A DNA stretch of 64,000 nt from Prescottella equi. GTDB lineage: Bacteria > Actinomycetota > Actinomycetes > Mycobacteriales > Mycobacteriaceae. The stretch is from positions 1 through 64,000 of the forward strand of contig NZ_JAIVAH010000017.1 of NCBI RefSeq assembly GCF_020171745.1, given 5' to 3'. The translations under genes and the position numbers were made by a program. Shown here piece by piece: positions 1 to 9,082 of this stretch (its first letter is position 1; each line of letters begins with the position of its first letter). The notes below the pieces were generated by a model, which made no database searches, had not been told where the DNA came from, and worked only from the letters and a program-made list of their open reading frames with translations.

Positions 1-445
1 CCCCCCCCCCCCCCCCCCCCCCCGCCGCCGTTTTCTCTGTTTCCGCCCCGCTTCCGACCCGCGACGCCCCACTCTCACCCACCCGCATCCCCACGGTTCC
101 CCACTCGGTGCGACGGACCGGCCGGCGGTGGATCTTTTCGCGGTGACTACGGGTTCCGACCTGCGGTTTTCACGAGTTCTCGACGGAGGAGTGCGACGGG
201 ACTCGCGGGCTGTGTCGGGTGTTTGCAGTCACGTTCGCAGGATCCCCCACTTTGGCCCATGTCTGTGAACTGCAGTTATCTCTCGAAACTTGTCAAATCG
301 GCTCCTCGTTTGGAGTCGCGGTGGGGGAAAGTGGGGTACTGTGGTGCGCAGCGGATCGTGGGAGCGACCCGCAAGAATGCTGGGACGCACCAACCGGTGA
401 TGCCCCAACAGATTCGCCACAGGGGCTCCGGCAGGAGGTGACGAG
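1..445. other. Gene-free stretch upstream of mraZ
   Basis: The window opens with an uninterrupted run of 23 cytosines, which may be a real tract or an assembly edge. No convincing gene lies here: the short open frames on both strands have no family resemblance and weak start contexts. The visible content is two clusters of GTGGGG-type boxes. One is in reverse orientation (CCCCAC or ACCCAC at 67, 77, 89, 99 and 245); the other is in forward orientation (321, 331, 341). The mraZ ribosome-binding site AGGAGGTGACG ends just before 446. Confidence 0.6.
321..346 (+). promoter_or_regulatory. MraZ box array (three direct repeats, 10-bp period)
   Basis: GTGGGG at 321, GTGGGG at 331 and GTGGTG at 341 are spaced by exactly one helical turn. 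MraZ of other bacteria binds TGGGN repeats separated by five bases upstream of its own gene. TGGGG-N5-TGGGG-N5-TGGTG fits that arrangement. The array lies about 100 bp upstream of the mraZ start, so autoregulation of mraZ and the dcw operon is the natural reading. No clear -35/-10 pair was identified, so the position relative to the promoter is unknown. Confidence 0.65.
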
Positions 446-877
446 ATGTTTCTCGGTACCTACACGCCGAAGCTCGACGACAAGGGGCGGCTGACGTTGC
501 CCGCGAAGTTTCGGGACGCGTTGGCTGGAGGGTTGATGGTCACGAAGGGTCAGGACCACAGCCTTGCGGTGTACCCCCGTGAGGAGTTCACTGCCGTCGC
601 GCGTCGAGCTGCTGCCGCTTCCCGAACCAGTCCGCAGGCCCGCGCCTTCGTGCGTGGACTTGCATCGGGAACCGACGAGCAGCATCCCGATGGCCAGGGC
701 CGGATCACACTGTCTGCCGATCACCGCCGCTACGCGGGGCTGTCGAAGGACTGTGTGGTGATCGGTCAGATCGAATTCCTCGAGATCTGGGACGCCCGAG
801 CGTGGGAGTCCTACCTCGCGGAGCACGAAGAGAGCTACTCGCAAGCCAGAGACGAGGCGCTCGAAGGGATCTTCTAG
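446..877 (+). CDS. mraZ: Transcriptional regulator MraZ
   Basis: This 143-residue protein heads the dcw cluster. MraZ is a nucleoid-associated AbrB-fold regulator that oligomerises and binds TGGG-type repeats upstream of its own operon. Two SpoVT-AbrB half-domains are visible: residues 1-50 with the signature [13 protein letters not shown], and about residues 80-125 with [14 protein letters not shown]. Length and N-terminus (MFLGTY) match the family. The ATG follows a strong AGGAGGTGACG site. It is followed by a 188-bp gap with a tandem hairpin repeat before rsmH, so it may be partly uncoupled from the genes downstream. Confidence 0.95.
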   Translation: MFLGTYTPKLDDKGRLTLPAKFRDALAGGLMVTKGQDHSLAVYPREEFTAVARRAAAASRTSPQARAFVRGLASGTDEQHPDGQGRITLSADHRRYAGLSKDCVVIGQIEFLEIWDARAWESYLAEHEESYSQARDEALEGIF

Positions 878-923
878 CCCGGAGACGCCAACGGCGAGTG
901 CCGCGAGGCCTCTGCCCGAAGGT

Positions 924-990
924 GACCCTGACGCACTTCCCCAGCGCCAGGTTTGCCGCCGGGACCCTGACGCACTTCCCCAGCGCCAGG
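924..990 (+). repeat. Tandem stem-loop repeat (two 28-bp units, 39-bp period)
   Basis: The same 28 bases occur at 924-951 and 963-990. Inside each unit CCTGACGC and GCGCCAGG can pair as an 8-bp stem with one G-T wobble around a 9-base loop (ACTTCCCCA). The two hairpins sit between the mraZ stop and the rsmH ribosome-binding site. They could slow RNA decay, attenuate transcription, or be copies of a dispersed palindromic repeat. No T-tract follows, so an intrinsic terminator is unlikely. No further copy was noticed elsewhere in the window. Confidence 0.8.
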
Positions 991-1065
991 TCCCCGATCG
1001 GACAGGGACCCCGAGGCATTCGCCCACCCTGCACAGCAACACACCGCGGAAGAGTCGGAGGAATC

Positions 1066-2076
1066 ATGGTCGACGGCGAGGACGGCAAGCAGTCGGTCCC
1101 CGGCGAGTTCGGTCATGTCCCGGTACTGCTGAATCGCGCAGACGAACTGCTGGGGCCCGCGATCACCGCTGACAACCCGCGCGGTGACGGTGCAGTGATG
1201 ATCGACGCGACCCTCGGTCTCGGCGGGCATTCCGAGTACTTCCTGCGCACCTATCCCGGGTTGCATCTCATCGGCCTGGATCGCGATCCCGAGGCGTTGC
1301 GTATCGCTTCCGGCCGGCTCGCGGCCTACTCGGACCGCACCACGTTCGTGCACACCCGTTACGACGGCATCGTCGATGCCCTCGAACAGGCAGGGCTCGA
1401 CCCCGTCGGCTCGGTGCACGCGATCCTGTTCGATCTCGGGGTGTCGTCGATGCAGCTCGACGAGGCCGACCGGGGCTTCGCTTACTCGATCGACGCGCCA
1501 CTCGACATGCGGATGAACCCGACTACCGGCATCACGGCCGCCGAGGTCCTCAATACCTACAGCCACGGCGAACTGGCGCGGATCCTGAGCACGTACGGCG
1601 AGGAGCGGTTCGCGGGCCGCATCGCGTCCGAGATCGTGCGTCGCCGCCAGAAGCAGCCGTTCACCACCAGCGCCGCGCTGGTCGAACTCCTCTACGACGC
1701 CATCCCGGCCGCCACGCGCCGCACCGGGGGACACCCCGCCAAGCGGACGTTCCAGGCACTGCGGGTGGAGGTCAACGGCGAACTCGACTCGCTGCGGGAC
1801 GCGATCCCCGCGGGGCTGGATGCGCTCGCGGTCGGTGGGCGTGTGGTGTTCATGTCGTACCAGTCGCTCGAGGATCGAGTCGTCAAGCTGGAACTCACTC
1901 CGCGGGCGAAATCGAAGACTCCCGAGGGGCTTCCGGTGGAGCTGCCGGGCATGGGTCCGGAGTTCAAGATCCTCACCCGTGGTGCGGAGCGGGCCTCCGA
2001 GGCCGAGATCGAAGACAACCCGAGGGCGGCACCGGTCCGCCTGCGGGCAGCGGAACGAATCGCGAGGAAGGCGTAG
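1066..2076 (+). CDS. rsmH: 16S rRNA (cytosine-N4)-methyltransferase RsmH
   Basis: RsmH (MraW) methylates N4 of C1402 in 16S rRNA using SAM. The 336-residue product shows the family N-terminus GHVPVLL, the SAM-binding motif [10 protein letters not shown], an acidic motif GLDRDPEA, the signature [11 protein letters not shown], and the C-terminal [11 protein letters not shown]. The frame is open far upstream of the start. The ATG at 1066 was chosen because GGAGGA precedes it at the right distance and the family N-terminus follows directly. It ends three bases before ftsL. Cytosolic; a constant dcw member with no known direct role in wall synthesis. Confidence 0.95.
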   Translation: MVDGEDGKQSVPGEFGHVPVLLNRADELLGPAITADNPRGDGAVMIDATLGLGGHSEYFLRTYPGLHLIGLDRDPEALRIASGRLAAYSDRTTFVHTRYDGIVDALEQAGLDPVGSVHAILFDLGVSSMQLDEADRGFAYSIDAPLDMRMNPTTGITAAEVLNTYSHGELARILSTYGEERFAGRIASEIVRRRQKQPFTTSAALVELLYDAIPAATRRTGGHPAKRTFQALRVEVNGELDSLRDAIPAGLDALAVGGRVVFMSYQSLEDRVVKLELTPRAKSKTPEGLPVELPGMGPEFKILTRGAERASEAEIEDNPRAAPVRLRAAERIARKA

Positions 2077-2079
2077 CGC

Positions 2080-2760
2080 ATGACTGTGCAGATGACTCCC
2101 GTCGGTGTCGGGTCCGCGAGTCTTCGCCGGTCGGATGCCGCGCAGCGCGCCTACGAGCGTCGTCGGCAGCGTGCCACCGTGGCGGGTCACCCGTCTGCGT
2201 CGGACACGCGCTTCTCCTCCGTCACGACCATGCCGAAGGACGTCGTGGCCCGGATCCCGTTCGTGGCGTCCATCATCGGGCTGCTGTGCCTCGGGCTCGC
2301 GGCCACGCTCCTGCTCACGACGCGCTCGGCGGAGGATTCGTACGAGCTGGCGGCTGATCGGGCGCACAATCAGAGCCTCCGTGAGCAGGCCGTGGACCTC
2401 AAGCGCGAGGTGGAGGCCGGCAACTCGGCGCCGATCCTCGCGCAGAAGGCCGCCGAACAGGGTCTGATTCCCGCGAAGGATCCGGCTCGGCTGCTGCTGG
2501 CGCCGGACGGGTCCGTCCAGGTGGTCGGCACGCCGAAGCCGGCGGAGGGCAAGCCGGTCGCCCCGCTGGACCGCGAGCCGGCGCCGGTCGTCGCTCCCGA
2601 ACGCACACAGCAGCAGACGCGCCCCACGCCTCCGTCCGCGGCAGCCCCGAGCACGGCCGCCGCGCCGCAGCCGGTCAATGACGGCCGCATCCAGGCGCAG
2701 GGTGAACAATTGACGCCTGTGACGGTCATCACGCAACCTCCGGTGGGCGCACGCCAGTGA
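2080..2760 (+). CDS. ftsL: Cell division protein FtsL-like
   Basis: This is a 226-residue bitopic membrane protein in the ftsL slot between rsmH and ftsI. A basic cytoplasmic N-terminus (about 55 residues) precedes one transmembrane helix (about 58-80, IPFVASIIGLLCLG). A short helical or coiled-coil stretch rich in E/R/A follows, then a proline/alanine-rich tail. FtsL partners FtsQ and FtsB in the divisome and helps activate FtsW-FtsI; actinobacterial forms are longer than the roughly 120-residue E. coli protein. Sequence similarity is low in this family, so the name rests mainly on position and topology. Its TGA overlaps the GTG of ftsI. Confidence 0.85.
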   Translation: MTVQMTPVGVGSASLRRSDAAQRAYERRRQRATVAGHPSASDTRFSSVTTMPKDVVARIPFVASIIGLLCLGLAATLLLTTRSAEDSYELAADRAHNQSLREQAVDLKREVEAGNSAPILAQKAAEQGLIPAKDPARLLLAPDGSVQVVGTPKPAEGKPVAPLDREPAPVVAPERTQQQTRPTPPSAAAPSTAAAPQPVNDGRIQAQGEQLTPVTVITQPPVGARQ

Positions 2761-4649
2761 GCGGCTCCGCTCCTGCTCCGCGGCGTCGCCGGCCGGCACC
2801 CCCGCCTCGACGTCCGAAGCGGGGGAGTAAGTCGCCCGCCCAACGCGGCGCTTCCTTCGAGTTCCGTCTCCGTGGCGGGCGCCTCGTCATGCTCGGCGCC
2901 CTGGCAATCGTTGCGGTCCAACTTCTCTGGGTCCAGGGGATCGCCGCCCCTCGGCTGTCCGCCGAGGCCGCCAATCAGCGCACCACGACGGTGACACTGC
3001 CCGCGGTGCGTGGCACGGTCGTCGACCGCAACGGCAACAAACTCGCCTACACGCTCGACGCGAAGGCGCTCACGTTCCAGCCCGTCGCCGAACGCAAGAG
3101 GCTCGAAGAGGAACGCACGAAGAACCCGGAGGCGCCCGAACCCGACGAGCGCCTGCGCGAGATCGCGAAGGGGATCCACAAGCGCCTCGGGGACACCGTT
3201 TCCGAGAGCGACCTGCTCGACAAGCTGAGCAGCGACGAGACCTTCGTCTATCTCGCGCGCAGCGTCGATCCCGCGATCGCCGCCGATATCGGCGACGAGT
3301 TCCAGGAGGTGGGACTCGAACGGCAGGACATCCGTGAGTATCCGGGTGGTTCGCTGGCCGCGAACATTGTGGGGGCGACCGGATGGGACGGACACGGACT
3401 GCTCGGTCTCGAGGCGTCGCTCGACTCGACGCTGGCCGGCAAGGACGGCTCGGAGACCCACGACCGGGGCTCCGACGGCGCCGTGATCCCGGGCAGCCGG
3501 CGCGATCTCCGGGAGGCCGTCGACGGGTCCACGGTGGAACTCACCATCGATTCGGATCTCCAGTACTACGTGCAGCAGCAGACGCAGCAGGCCAAGGATC
3601 TGTCGGGCGCCAAGAACGCGTCGGTCGTGGTGCTCGACACGAAGACCAGCGAAGTGCTCGCGATGACGAACGACGGCACGTTCAACCCGGCGATCGGGGT
3701 CGGCAACAATCCGCGCACGGCACAGATGGGCAACCTTCCCGTGAGCTCGCCGTTCGAACCGGGGTCGGTCAACAAGATCGTCACGGCCGCGGCGGCGATC
3801 GAGTACGGACTGACGACGCCCGACGAGGTCCTGCAGGTTCCGGGCACGATCCAGATGGCCGGCGTCTCGGTCAAGGACGCCTGGGCGCACGGGGTGGTGC
3901 CGTTCACCAGCACCGGAGTGTTCGGAAAGTCCTCCAACGTCGGCACGCTGATGCTCGCCGAACGTGTCGGCGAGGAACGCTTCGCCGACATGCTCCACCG
4001 TTTCGGGCTCGGCCAGGTCACCGATGTCGGGCTGCCGGGTGAGAGCGCCGGCAGCGTTCCGGCCCTGGAAGACTGGTCCGGCGGTACATTCGCGAACCTG
4101 CCGATCGGCCAGGGCCTTTCGATGACGCTGCTGCAGATGACCGGCATGTACCAGGCGATAGCGAACGACGGTGAGCGGATCGCGCCGCGGATCGTCAAGG
4201 CCGTCGTCGACGAGGACGGCACCCGCACCGAGACCGAACGACCGGAACCGGTCCGCGCCATCAGCGAGGAGACGGCCCGCACGGTGCGCGACATGTTCCG
4301 GTCGGTGACCCAGAAGGACCCGATGGGTTACCAGCAGGGCACCGGTCCGCAGGCGGCCGTGGAGGGCTACCAGATCACCGGCAAGACGGGAACGGCCCAG
4401 CAGGTCGATCCGGCGTGCCGGTGCTACTCCAACTCGAACTACTGGATCACCTTCGCCGGTATCGCCCCGGCGGATGATCCGCGGTACGTCATCGGCATCA
4501 TGCTCGACGCCCCGTCGCGAGGCGTCGACGGCGGCGGCGGGCAGTCGGCCGCGCCGCTGTTCCACAACATCGCCTCGTGGCTGCTGCAACGCGACAGCGT
4601 TCCGATGTCACCGGATCCGGGTCGGCGGTTGGTGCTTCAGGCGGATTGA
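2757..4649 (+). CDS. ftsI: Septal transpeptidase FtsI (PBP3, class B PBP)
   Basis: This 630-residue class B penicillin-binding protein cross-links septal peptidoglycan with FtsW. A proline- and basic-rich cytoplasmic N-terminus is followed by one membrane anchor (about 39-61), the PBP dimerisation domain beginning near PAVRGTVVDRNG, and the transpeptidase domain. The active-site triad is complete: SVNK with Ser337/Lys340, SSN at 392-394 and KTG at 543-545. A Cys pair (ACRC) follows the KTG motif. The GTG start overlaps the ftsL stop, indicating coupling. A 178-bp gap with a palindrome separates it from murE. Confidence 0.96.
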   Translation: MSGSAPAPRRRRPAPPPRRPKRGSKSPAQRGASFEFRLRGGRLVMLGALAIVAVQLLWVQGIAAPRLSAEAANQRTTTVTLPAVRGTVVDRNGNKLAYTLDAKALTFQPVAERKRLEEERTKNPEAPEPDERLREIAKGIHKRLGDTVSESDLLDKLSSDETFVYLARSVDPAIAADIGDEFQEVGLERQDIREYPGGSLAANIVGATGWDGHGLLGLEASLDSTLAGKDGSETHDRGSDGAVIPGSRRDLREAVDGSTVELTIDSDLQYYVQQQTQQAKDLSGAKNASVVVLDTKTSEVLAMTNDGTFNPAIGVGNNPRTAQMGNLPVSSPFEPGSVNKIVTAAAAIEYGLTTPDEVLQVPGTIQMAGVSVKDAWAHGVVPFTSTGVFGKSSNVGTLMLAERVGEERFADMLHRFGLGQVTDVGLPGESAGSVPALEDWSGGTFANLPIGQGLSMTLLQMTGMYQAIANDGERIAPRIVKAVVDEDGTRTETERPEPVRAISEETARTVRDMFRSVTQKDPMGYQQGTGPQAAVEGYQITGKTGTAQQVDPACRCYSNSNYWITFAGIAPADDPRYVIGIMLDAPSRGVDGGGGQSAAPLFHNIASWLLQRDSVPMSPDPGRRLVLQAD

Positions 4650-4751
4650 CGAGGCCGGCAGCGTGACGATTCCCACGGACCGGTGGGTGCCGGGCACGCT
4701 GACTCGTGCAGCGGGAGTCGCCGCCGGTAATCTGACATGTCGATCATCACG

Positions 4752-4773
4752 CGGATCCTCGTACGAGGATCCG
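4752..4773. promoter_or_regulatory. 22-bp perfect palindrome upstream of murE
   Basis: The half-site CGGATCCTCGT is followed directly by its exact reverse complement, with no spacer and no mismatch. It lies 54 bp before the murE start, in the only sizeable gap between rsmH and ftsQ. The perfect dyad suits a dimeric transcription factor. As RNA it could form a hairpin with a very tight turn, but no T-tract follows to make a terminator. Which protein binds cannot be told from sequence. Confidence 0.7.
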
Positions 4774-4827
4774 AGTGCGAAATCCATCGGACACCGATCC
4801 GAAGCGACCCGAGAGGACCTACTGCCT

Positions 4828-6471
4828 GTGCATCCGAGTCCGCAGCCGTCAACGCCGGACGCGTCGGCGGTGAGTGGTCTCCGGCCGGAGAATCCACCGT
4901 TCACTGCCCTGACCGACCTCGCGGTGCGCATCGGCGCCCGACTCGAGTGGATCGGGCCGGCCGGTGCCGATGCCGGCGGGGTGACGGGCGTCGAGTTGCG
5001 AGCGCAGGCCGTGCGCCGGGGTGACCTGTTCGCCGCACTGCCGGGAGCCCACACACACGGTGCAGAGTTCGTGCGCGCGGCCGTCGAGGCGGGTGCGCGC
5101 GGTGTGCTCACCGACGACGCGGGTGCGGCGGTGGTCGCCGGGCGGATGGCCGACGCCGACGTGTCGCTGCCGATGCTGGTGCACCCGGACCCGCGGCAGG
5201 TCCTCGGCGAGGCCTCGGCCACCATCTACGGGCACCCGTCCGAGCACATGCGCGTCATCGGGATCACCGGCACGTCCGGGAAGACCACGACGTCGTATCT
5301 GGTCGAATCGGGTCTCGCTGCGGCCGGGCACACGATCGGCCTGGTCGGCACGATCGAGACGCGGGTGGCCGGGCATCGGGTGCCGAGCGCCCTCACGACG
5401 CCGGAGGCCCCGCAGTTGCACGCGCTGTTCGCGGCGATGCGGGAACGCGGCATCGATACCGTCGTGATGGAGGTGTCGAGCCACGCGCTGGCGCTGGGCC
5501 GGGTGGACGGTGTCCGGTTCGCGATCGGGGCGTTCACCAACCTGTCGCAGGACCACCTGGACTTCCACAAGGACTTCGACGACTACTTCAACGCCAAGAG
5601 CCGGCTGTTCGCCGCCGACTCCGCGGTGTGCGCGCAGCGCGCGGTGATCTGCACCGACGACCAGTGGGGCGTCCGGATGGCGGACATCGCCCGGCAGGCG
5701 CACCCGGATACCCCGGACGCGGTCGAGACAGTGTCGACGCGCACGACCGCCGACTGGACCGCCACCGCGACGTCGGCGTCCGACACCGGAACCCAGGTCT
5801 TCACCCTCACCGGTCCCGACGCCACGTCGCGCACCGCGACGCTCCGTCTGCCCGGCCACTACAACGTCGCCAACGCGGCACTGGCCGCGGCGATCTGCTG
5901 CGCGGCGGGAGCCGACGTGGAGGCGGCACTGGCCGGGATCGCGGATGTCGACGTCCCGGGCCGGGTGGAGCGGGTCGAGCGCGGCCAGGACTTCCTGGCT
6001 GTCGTCGACTACGCCCACAAGCCGGCGGCGCTCGAGGCCGTCATCACGACGCTGCGCGGACAGACGAAGGGACGGATCGCCGTCGTCGTCGGTGCCGGCG
6101 GTGACCGCGACCGTGGCAAGCGTCCCCTGATGGGCGAGGCGGGTGCCCGCGGTGCCGATCTGCTGGTGGTCACCGACGACAATCCGCGCACCGAGGATCC
6201 GGCGGCCATCCGCGCGCAGATGCTCGCGGGAGCCGACGAGGTTCCGGAAGCAGAGCGCGGCGAGGTCCGCGAGATCGGTGACCGAGGGGAGGCCATCGCC
6301 GCGGCGGTCCGTTGGGCACGCGCCGGCGATGTTGTGCTCGTGGCCGGTAAGGGTCACGAGGCGGGCCAGGAGGTCCACGGGGTGAAGTACCCATTCGACG
6401 ACCGCGAGGTCCTGGCAGAGGCGATCGCACGGATCGTCCCGGAGGATCGCGCACACGGAGGAAACGCATGA
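4828..6471 (+). CDS. murE: UDP-MurNAc-tripeptide synthetase MurE (meso-DAP adding)
   Basis: MurE ligates meso-diaminopimelate onto UDP-MurNAc-L-Ala-D-Glu with ATP in the cytoplasm. The 547-residue product has the Mur ligase ATP loop GTSGKTTT near residues 148-155, the central-domain EVSSHAL motif, and DNPR near residue 450. DNPR is the family signature for meso-DAP rather than L-lysine. The frame is open upstream into ftsI. GTG 4828 was chosen because it follows GAGAGGA and gives an N-terminus of the usual length. The last four bases (ATGA) overlap murF. Confidence 0.95.
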   Translation: MHPSPQPSTPDASAVSGLRPENPPFTALTDLAVRIGARLEWIGPAGADAGGVTGVELRAQAVRRGDLFAALPGAHTHGAEFVRAAVEAGARGVLTDDAGAAVVAGRMADADVSLPMLVHPDPRQVLGEASATIYGHPSEHMRVIGITGTSGKTTTSYLVESGLAAAGHTIGLVGTIETRVAGHRVPSALTTPEAPQLHALFAAMRERGIDTVVMEVSSHALALGRVDGVRFAIGAFTNLSQDHLDFHKDFDDYFNAKSRLFAADSAVCAQRAVICTDDQWGVRMADIARQAHPDTPDAVETVSTRTTADWTATATSASDTGTQVFTLTGPDATSRTATLRLPGHYNVANAALAAAICCAAGADVEAALAGIADVDVPGRVERVERGQDFLAVVDYAHKPAALEAVITTLRGQTKGRIAVVVGAGGDRDRGKRPLMGEAGARGADLLVVTDDNPRTEDPAAIRAQMLAGADEVPEAERGEVREIGDRGEAIAAAVRWARAGDVVLVAGKGHEAGQEVHGVKYPFDDREVLAEAIARIVPEDRAHGGNA

Positions 6472-7988
6472 TCCCGATGACGCTCGCCCAGATCGCTCAG
6501 GCGGTCGGCGGGACGCTCCACGACGTCGACGATCCGTCGGCCACGGTCTCGGGAACGGTGGAGTTCGATTCCCGCAAGATCACCCCGGGCGGCCTGTTCC
6601 TGGCGTTGCCGGGTGCACGGGTGGACGGTCACGACCACGCGGCCGGCGCGGTCGCCGCCGGAGCCGTCGCGGTGCTCGCGGCCCGGCCCGTCGGGGTCCC
6701 CGCGATCGTCGTCGAACCGCTCGGCCCGTCGGGCAGCGGCGCGCTGGCCCTCGAACACGACCGCGACGGCTCCGGTGCCGCGGTGCTCGCGGCGCTCGGC
6801 AAGCTGGCCCGTGCCAGCGTCGACCGGCTGACCACCGAGTCGGGGCTGACCGTGGTGGGTGTCACGGGATCGTCGGGCAAGACTTCGACGAAGGATCTGC
6901 TCGCGGCCGTGCTGTCGCCGCTCGGATCGGTCGTCGCCCCGCCGGGATCGTTCAACAACGAACTGGGTCATCCGTGGACCGCGCTGCGCGCCGACTCCGA
7001 CACCCGGTTCCTGGTGCTCGAGATGTCCGCGCGCGGCCGCGGCCACATCGCGGCACTGGCCGAGACGGCGCCGCCGCGCATCGGCGTGGTCCTCAACGTC
7101 GGCACTGCGCACCTCGGCGAGTTCGGATCGCGTGAGGCGATCGCGGAGACCAAGGGTGAACTGCCCGCGTCGCTGCCGTCCGCTGCCGACGGCGGCGTCG
7201 CAGTGCTCAACGCCGACGACCCGCTGGTCGCGGCGATGGCGGCACGCACCGAGGCGCGTGTCGTGCTGGTCGGGCTGTCGGGCAACGCCGACGTCCGCGC
7301 CACCGATGTGCGCCTCGACGACCAGGCGCGCGCGAGCTTCACGCTGACGTGCTCGGCCGGAACGATCCCGGTCACCCTCGCGGTGCACGGTGAGCACCAC
7401 GTCGGCAACGCGCTCGCGGCGGCGGCCGTCGCACTCGAATGCGGTGCCACGCTCGAGCAGATCGCTGCGGCGCTCGGCGGCGCGGCACCCGTGTCGGCGC
7501 GGCGGATGGAGGTCCGGGATCGCGCCGACGGTGTGACCGTCGTCAACGATTCCTACAACGCCAACCCCGATTCGATGCGTGCCGCGATCAAGGCACTGGT
7601 GTCTATGGCGAGGTCCGGGCGTGGTCCGGCACGCCGGACGTGGGCGGTCCTCGGTGAAATGGCGGAACTGGGTCCAGAATCAGTGGTCGAGCACGACGCG
7701 ATCGGACGGTTCGCGGTGCGCTTGGACGTGACCAAGCTGATCCTCGTCGGACCGGGCCGTCCCGTCCGCGCGATGTACCAGGGAGCGGTGATGGAAGGTT
7801 CGTGGGGTGACGAGGCGATCCACGTGCCCGACGGTGCGAGCGCGATCGCACTGCTCGAGCAGGAACTGAGGGCCGGTGATCTGGTGCTGGTGAAGGCGTC
7901 GCAGTCGATCGGCCTGTGGGAGGTCGCGGACGCCGTGCTGGCCACCCAGGTGGCGGGTTCGGCGACCGGTGAGGGGGCGCCGCAGTGA
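6468..7988 (+). CDS. murF: UDP-MurNAc-pentapeptide synthetase MurF
   Basis: MurF adds D-Ala-D-Ala to UDP-MurNAc-tripeptide, completing the cytoplasmic pentapeptide precursor. The 506-residue protein has an N-terminal Mur ligase domain ([15 protein letters not shown]), the ATP loop GSSGKTSTK at about 134-142, the central-domain NNELGHPW and [10 protein letters not shown], and the C-terminal domain with [14 protein letters not shown] 6468 overlaps the murE stop and is preceded by CGGAGGAAACGC. It ends in a GTGA overlap with mraY. Confidence 0.95.
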   Translation: MIPMTLAQIAQAVGGTLHDVDDPSATVSGTVEFDSRKITPGGLFLALPGARVDGHDHAAGAVAAGAVAVLAARPVGVPAIVVEPLGPSGSGALALEHDRDGSGAAVLAALGKLARASVDRLTTESGLTVVGVTGSSGKTSTKDLLAAVLSPLGSVVAPPGSFNNELGHPWTALRADSDTRFLVLEMSARGRGHIAALAETAPPRIGVVLNVGTAHLGEFGSREAIAETKGELPASLPSAADGGVAVLNADDPLVAAMAARTEARVVLVGLSGNADVRATDVRLDDQARASFTLTCSAGTIPVTLAVHGEHHVGNALAAAAVALECGATLEQIAAALGGAAPVSARRMEVRDRADGVTVVNDSYNANPDSMRAAIKALVSMARSGRGPARRTWAVLGEMAELGPESVVEHDAIGRFAVRLDVTKLILVGPGRPVRAMYQGAVMEGSWGDEAIHVPDGASAIALLEQELRAGDLVLVKASQSIGLWEVADAVLATQVAGSATGEGAPQ

Positions 7989-9079
7989 GGCAGATTCTCT
8001 TCGCCGCGGGCATCGCGCTTGCGGTCTCGATCCTGCTGACGCCGGTCCTGATCAAGGTCTTCTCGCGGCAGGGCTTCGGGCAGGAGATCCGGGTCGAGGG
8101 CCCGGCCAGTCATCAGGCGAAGCGCGGCACGCCCACGATGGGCGGTGTCGCGATCCTCGCGGGTATCTGGGCCGGTTACTGGGGCTCGCATCTCATCGGA
8201 ATCGGCTACGACGCGGAGGGTCCGACGGCGTCGGGTCTGCTGGTGCTCGGGCTGACGACCGCGCTCGGCGCGGTCGGCTTCCTCGACGACTTCATCAAGA
8301 TCCGCAAGCAGCGCAACCTCGGCCTGAACAAGACTGCGAAGCTGGTCGGCCAGCTCGTCGCCGCCGTCGTGTTCGCGATCCTGGCGCTGCAGTTCCGGGG
8401 CGGCAACGGGCTGACCCCGGGCAGTGTGCACCTGTCGTACGTGCGCGACATCGCGACCGTGAGCATGGGCTCGATCGTCTTCATCCTGTTCGTCTATCTG
8501 CTGGTCAGCGCGTGGTCGAATGCGGTGAACCTCACCGACGGCCTCGACGGTCTCGCGGCCGGCTCGATGAGCCTGGTGCTCGGTGCCTACGTCATCATCA
8601 CGTTCTGGCAGTACCGCAACGCGTGCAGTGGCGGACCGGGCAGCGCCGGACCCTCGAAGGGCTGCTACGACGTTCGCGATCCGCTCGACCTGGCGCTGCT
8701 GTGCGCGGCGGGTGCCGCCGCGTGCATCGGCTTCCTGTGGTGGAACGCGGCTCCGGCGAAGATCTTCATGGGCGATACCGGTTCGCTGGCCCTCGGCGGC
8801 ATGCTCGCCGGCCTGTCCATCACGACCCGCACCGAGCTGCTGATGGTCGTCATCGGTGCGCTGTTCGTGGCCGAGGCCGCGTCGGTGGTCATCCAGGTGG
8901 CCGTGTTCCGGTCGAGTCGCCGACGCGTCTTCCGGATGGCCCCGTTCCATCACCACTTCGAACTCGGTGGCTGGGCGGAAACCCAGGTGATCATCAGATT
9001 CTGGCTGCTGGCGGCGATCGCGTCCGCGATCGGGCTGGCGTTGTTCTACAGCGAGTACCTCGCGGCGATCGGGGACTGA
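7985..9079 (+). CDS. mraY: Phospho-MurNAc-pentapeptide transferase MraY
   Basis: MraY moves phospho-MurNAc-pentapeptide from UDP to undecaprenyl phosphate, making lipid I at the inner face of the membrane. The 364-residue polytopic protein carries the family motifs [33 protein letters not shown] and [10 protein letters not shown]. These supply the Mg2+-binding aspartates and the histidine motif. Hydrophobic segments fit the usual ten helices. The GTG start overlaps the murF stop; murD follows three bases after the stop. Confidence 0.96.
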   Translation: MRQILFAAGIALAVSILLTPVLIKVFSRQGFGQEIRVEGPASHQAKRGTPTMGGVAILAGIWAGYWGSHLIGIGYDAEGPTASGLLVLGLTTALGAVGFLDDFIKIRKQRNLGLNKTAKLVGQLVAAVVFAILALQFRGGNGLTPGSVHLSYVRDIATVSMGSIVFILFVYLLVSAWSNAVNLTDGLDGLAAGSMSLVLGAYVIITFWQYRNACSGGPGSAGPSKGCYDVRDPLDLALLCAAGAAACIGFLWWNAAPAKIFMGDTGSLALGGMLAGLSITTRTELLMVVIGALFVAEAASVVIQVAVFRSSRRRVFRMAPFHHHFELGGWAETQVIIRFWLLAAIASAIGLALFYSEYLAAIGD

Positions 9080-9082
9080 TCC

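Noticed and set aside
219-494. Short plus-strand frames upstream of mraZ
   Set aside because: No ribosome-binding site, no domain, and they overlap the MraZ boxes and mraZ itself.
802-1065. Longer N-terminus for RsmH starting at 802
   Set aside because: It would translate the tandem hairpin repeat and overlap mraZ; the family N-terminus and a ribosome-binding site point to 1066.
874-2799. Long open frame of 641 codons on the minus strand opposite rsmH and ftsL
   Set aside because: It mirrors the codon bias of the plus-strand genes, is Arg/Gly-rich without domains, and covers two certain genes.
4474-4827. Longer N-terminus for MurE starting inside ftsI
   Set aside because: Would cross the 22-bp palindrome and add over 100 residues not found in MurE.
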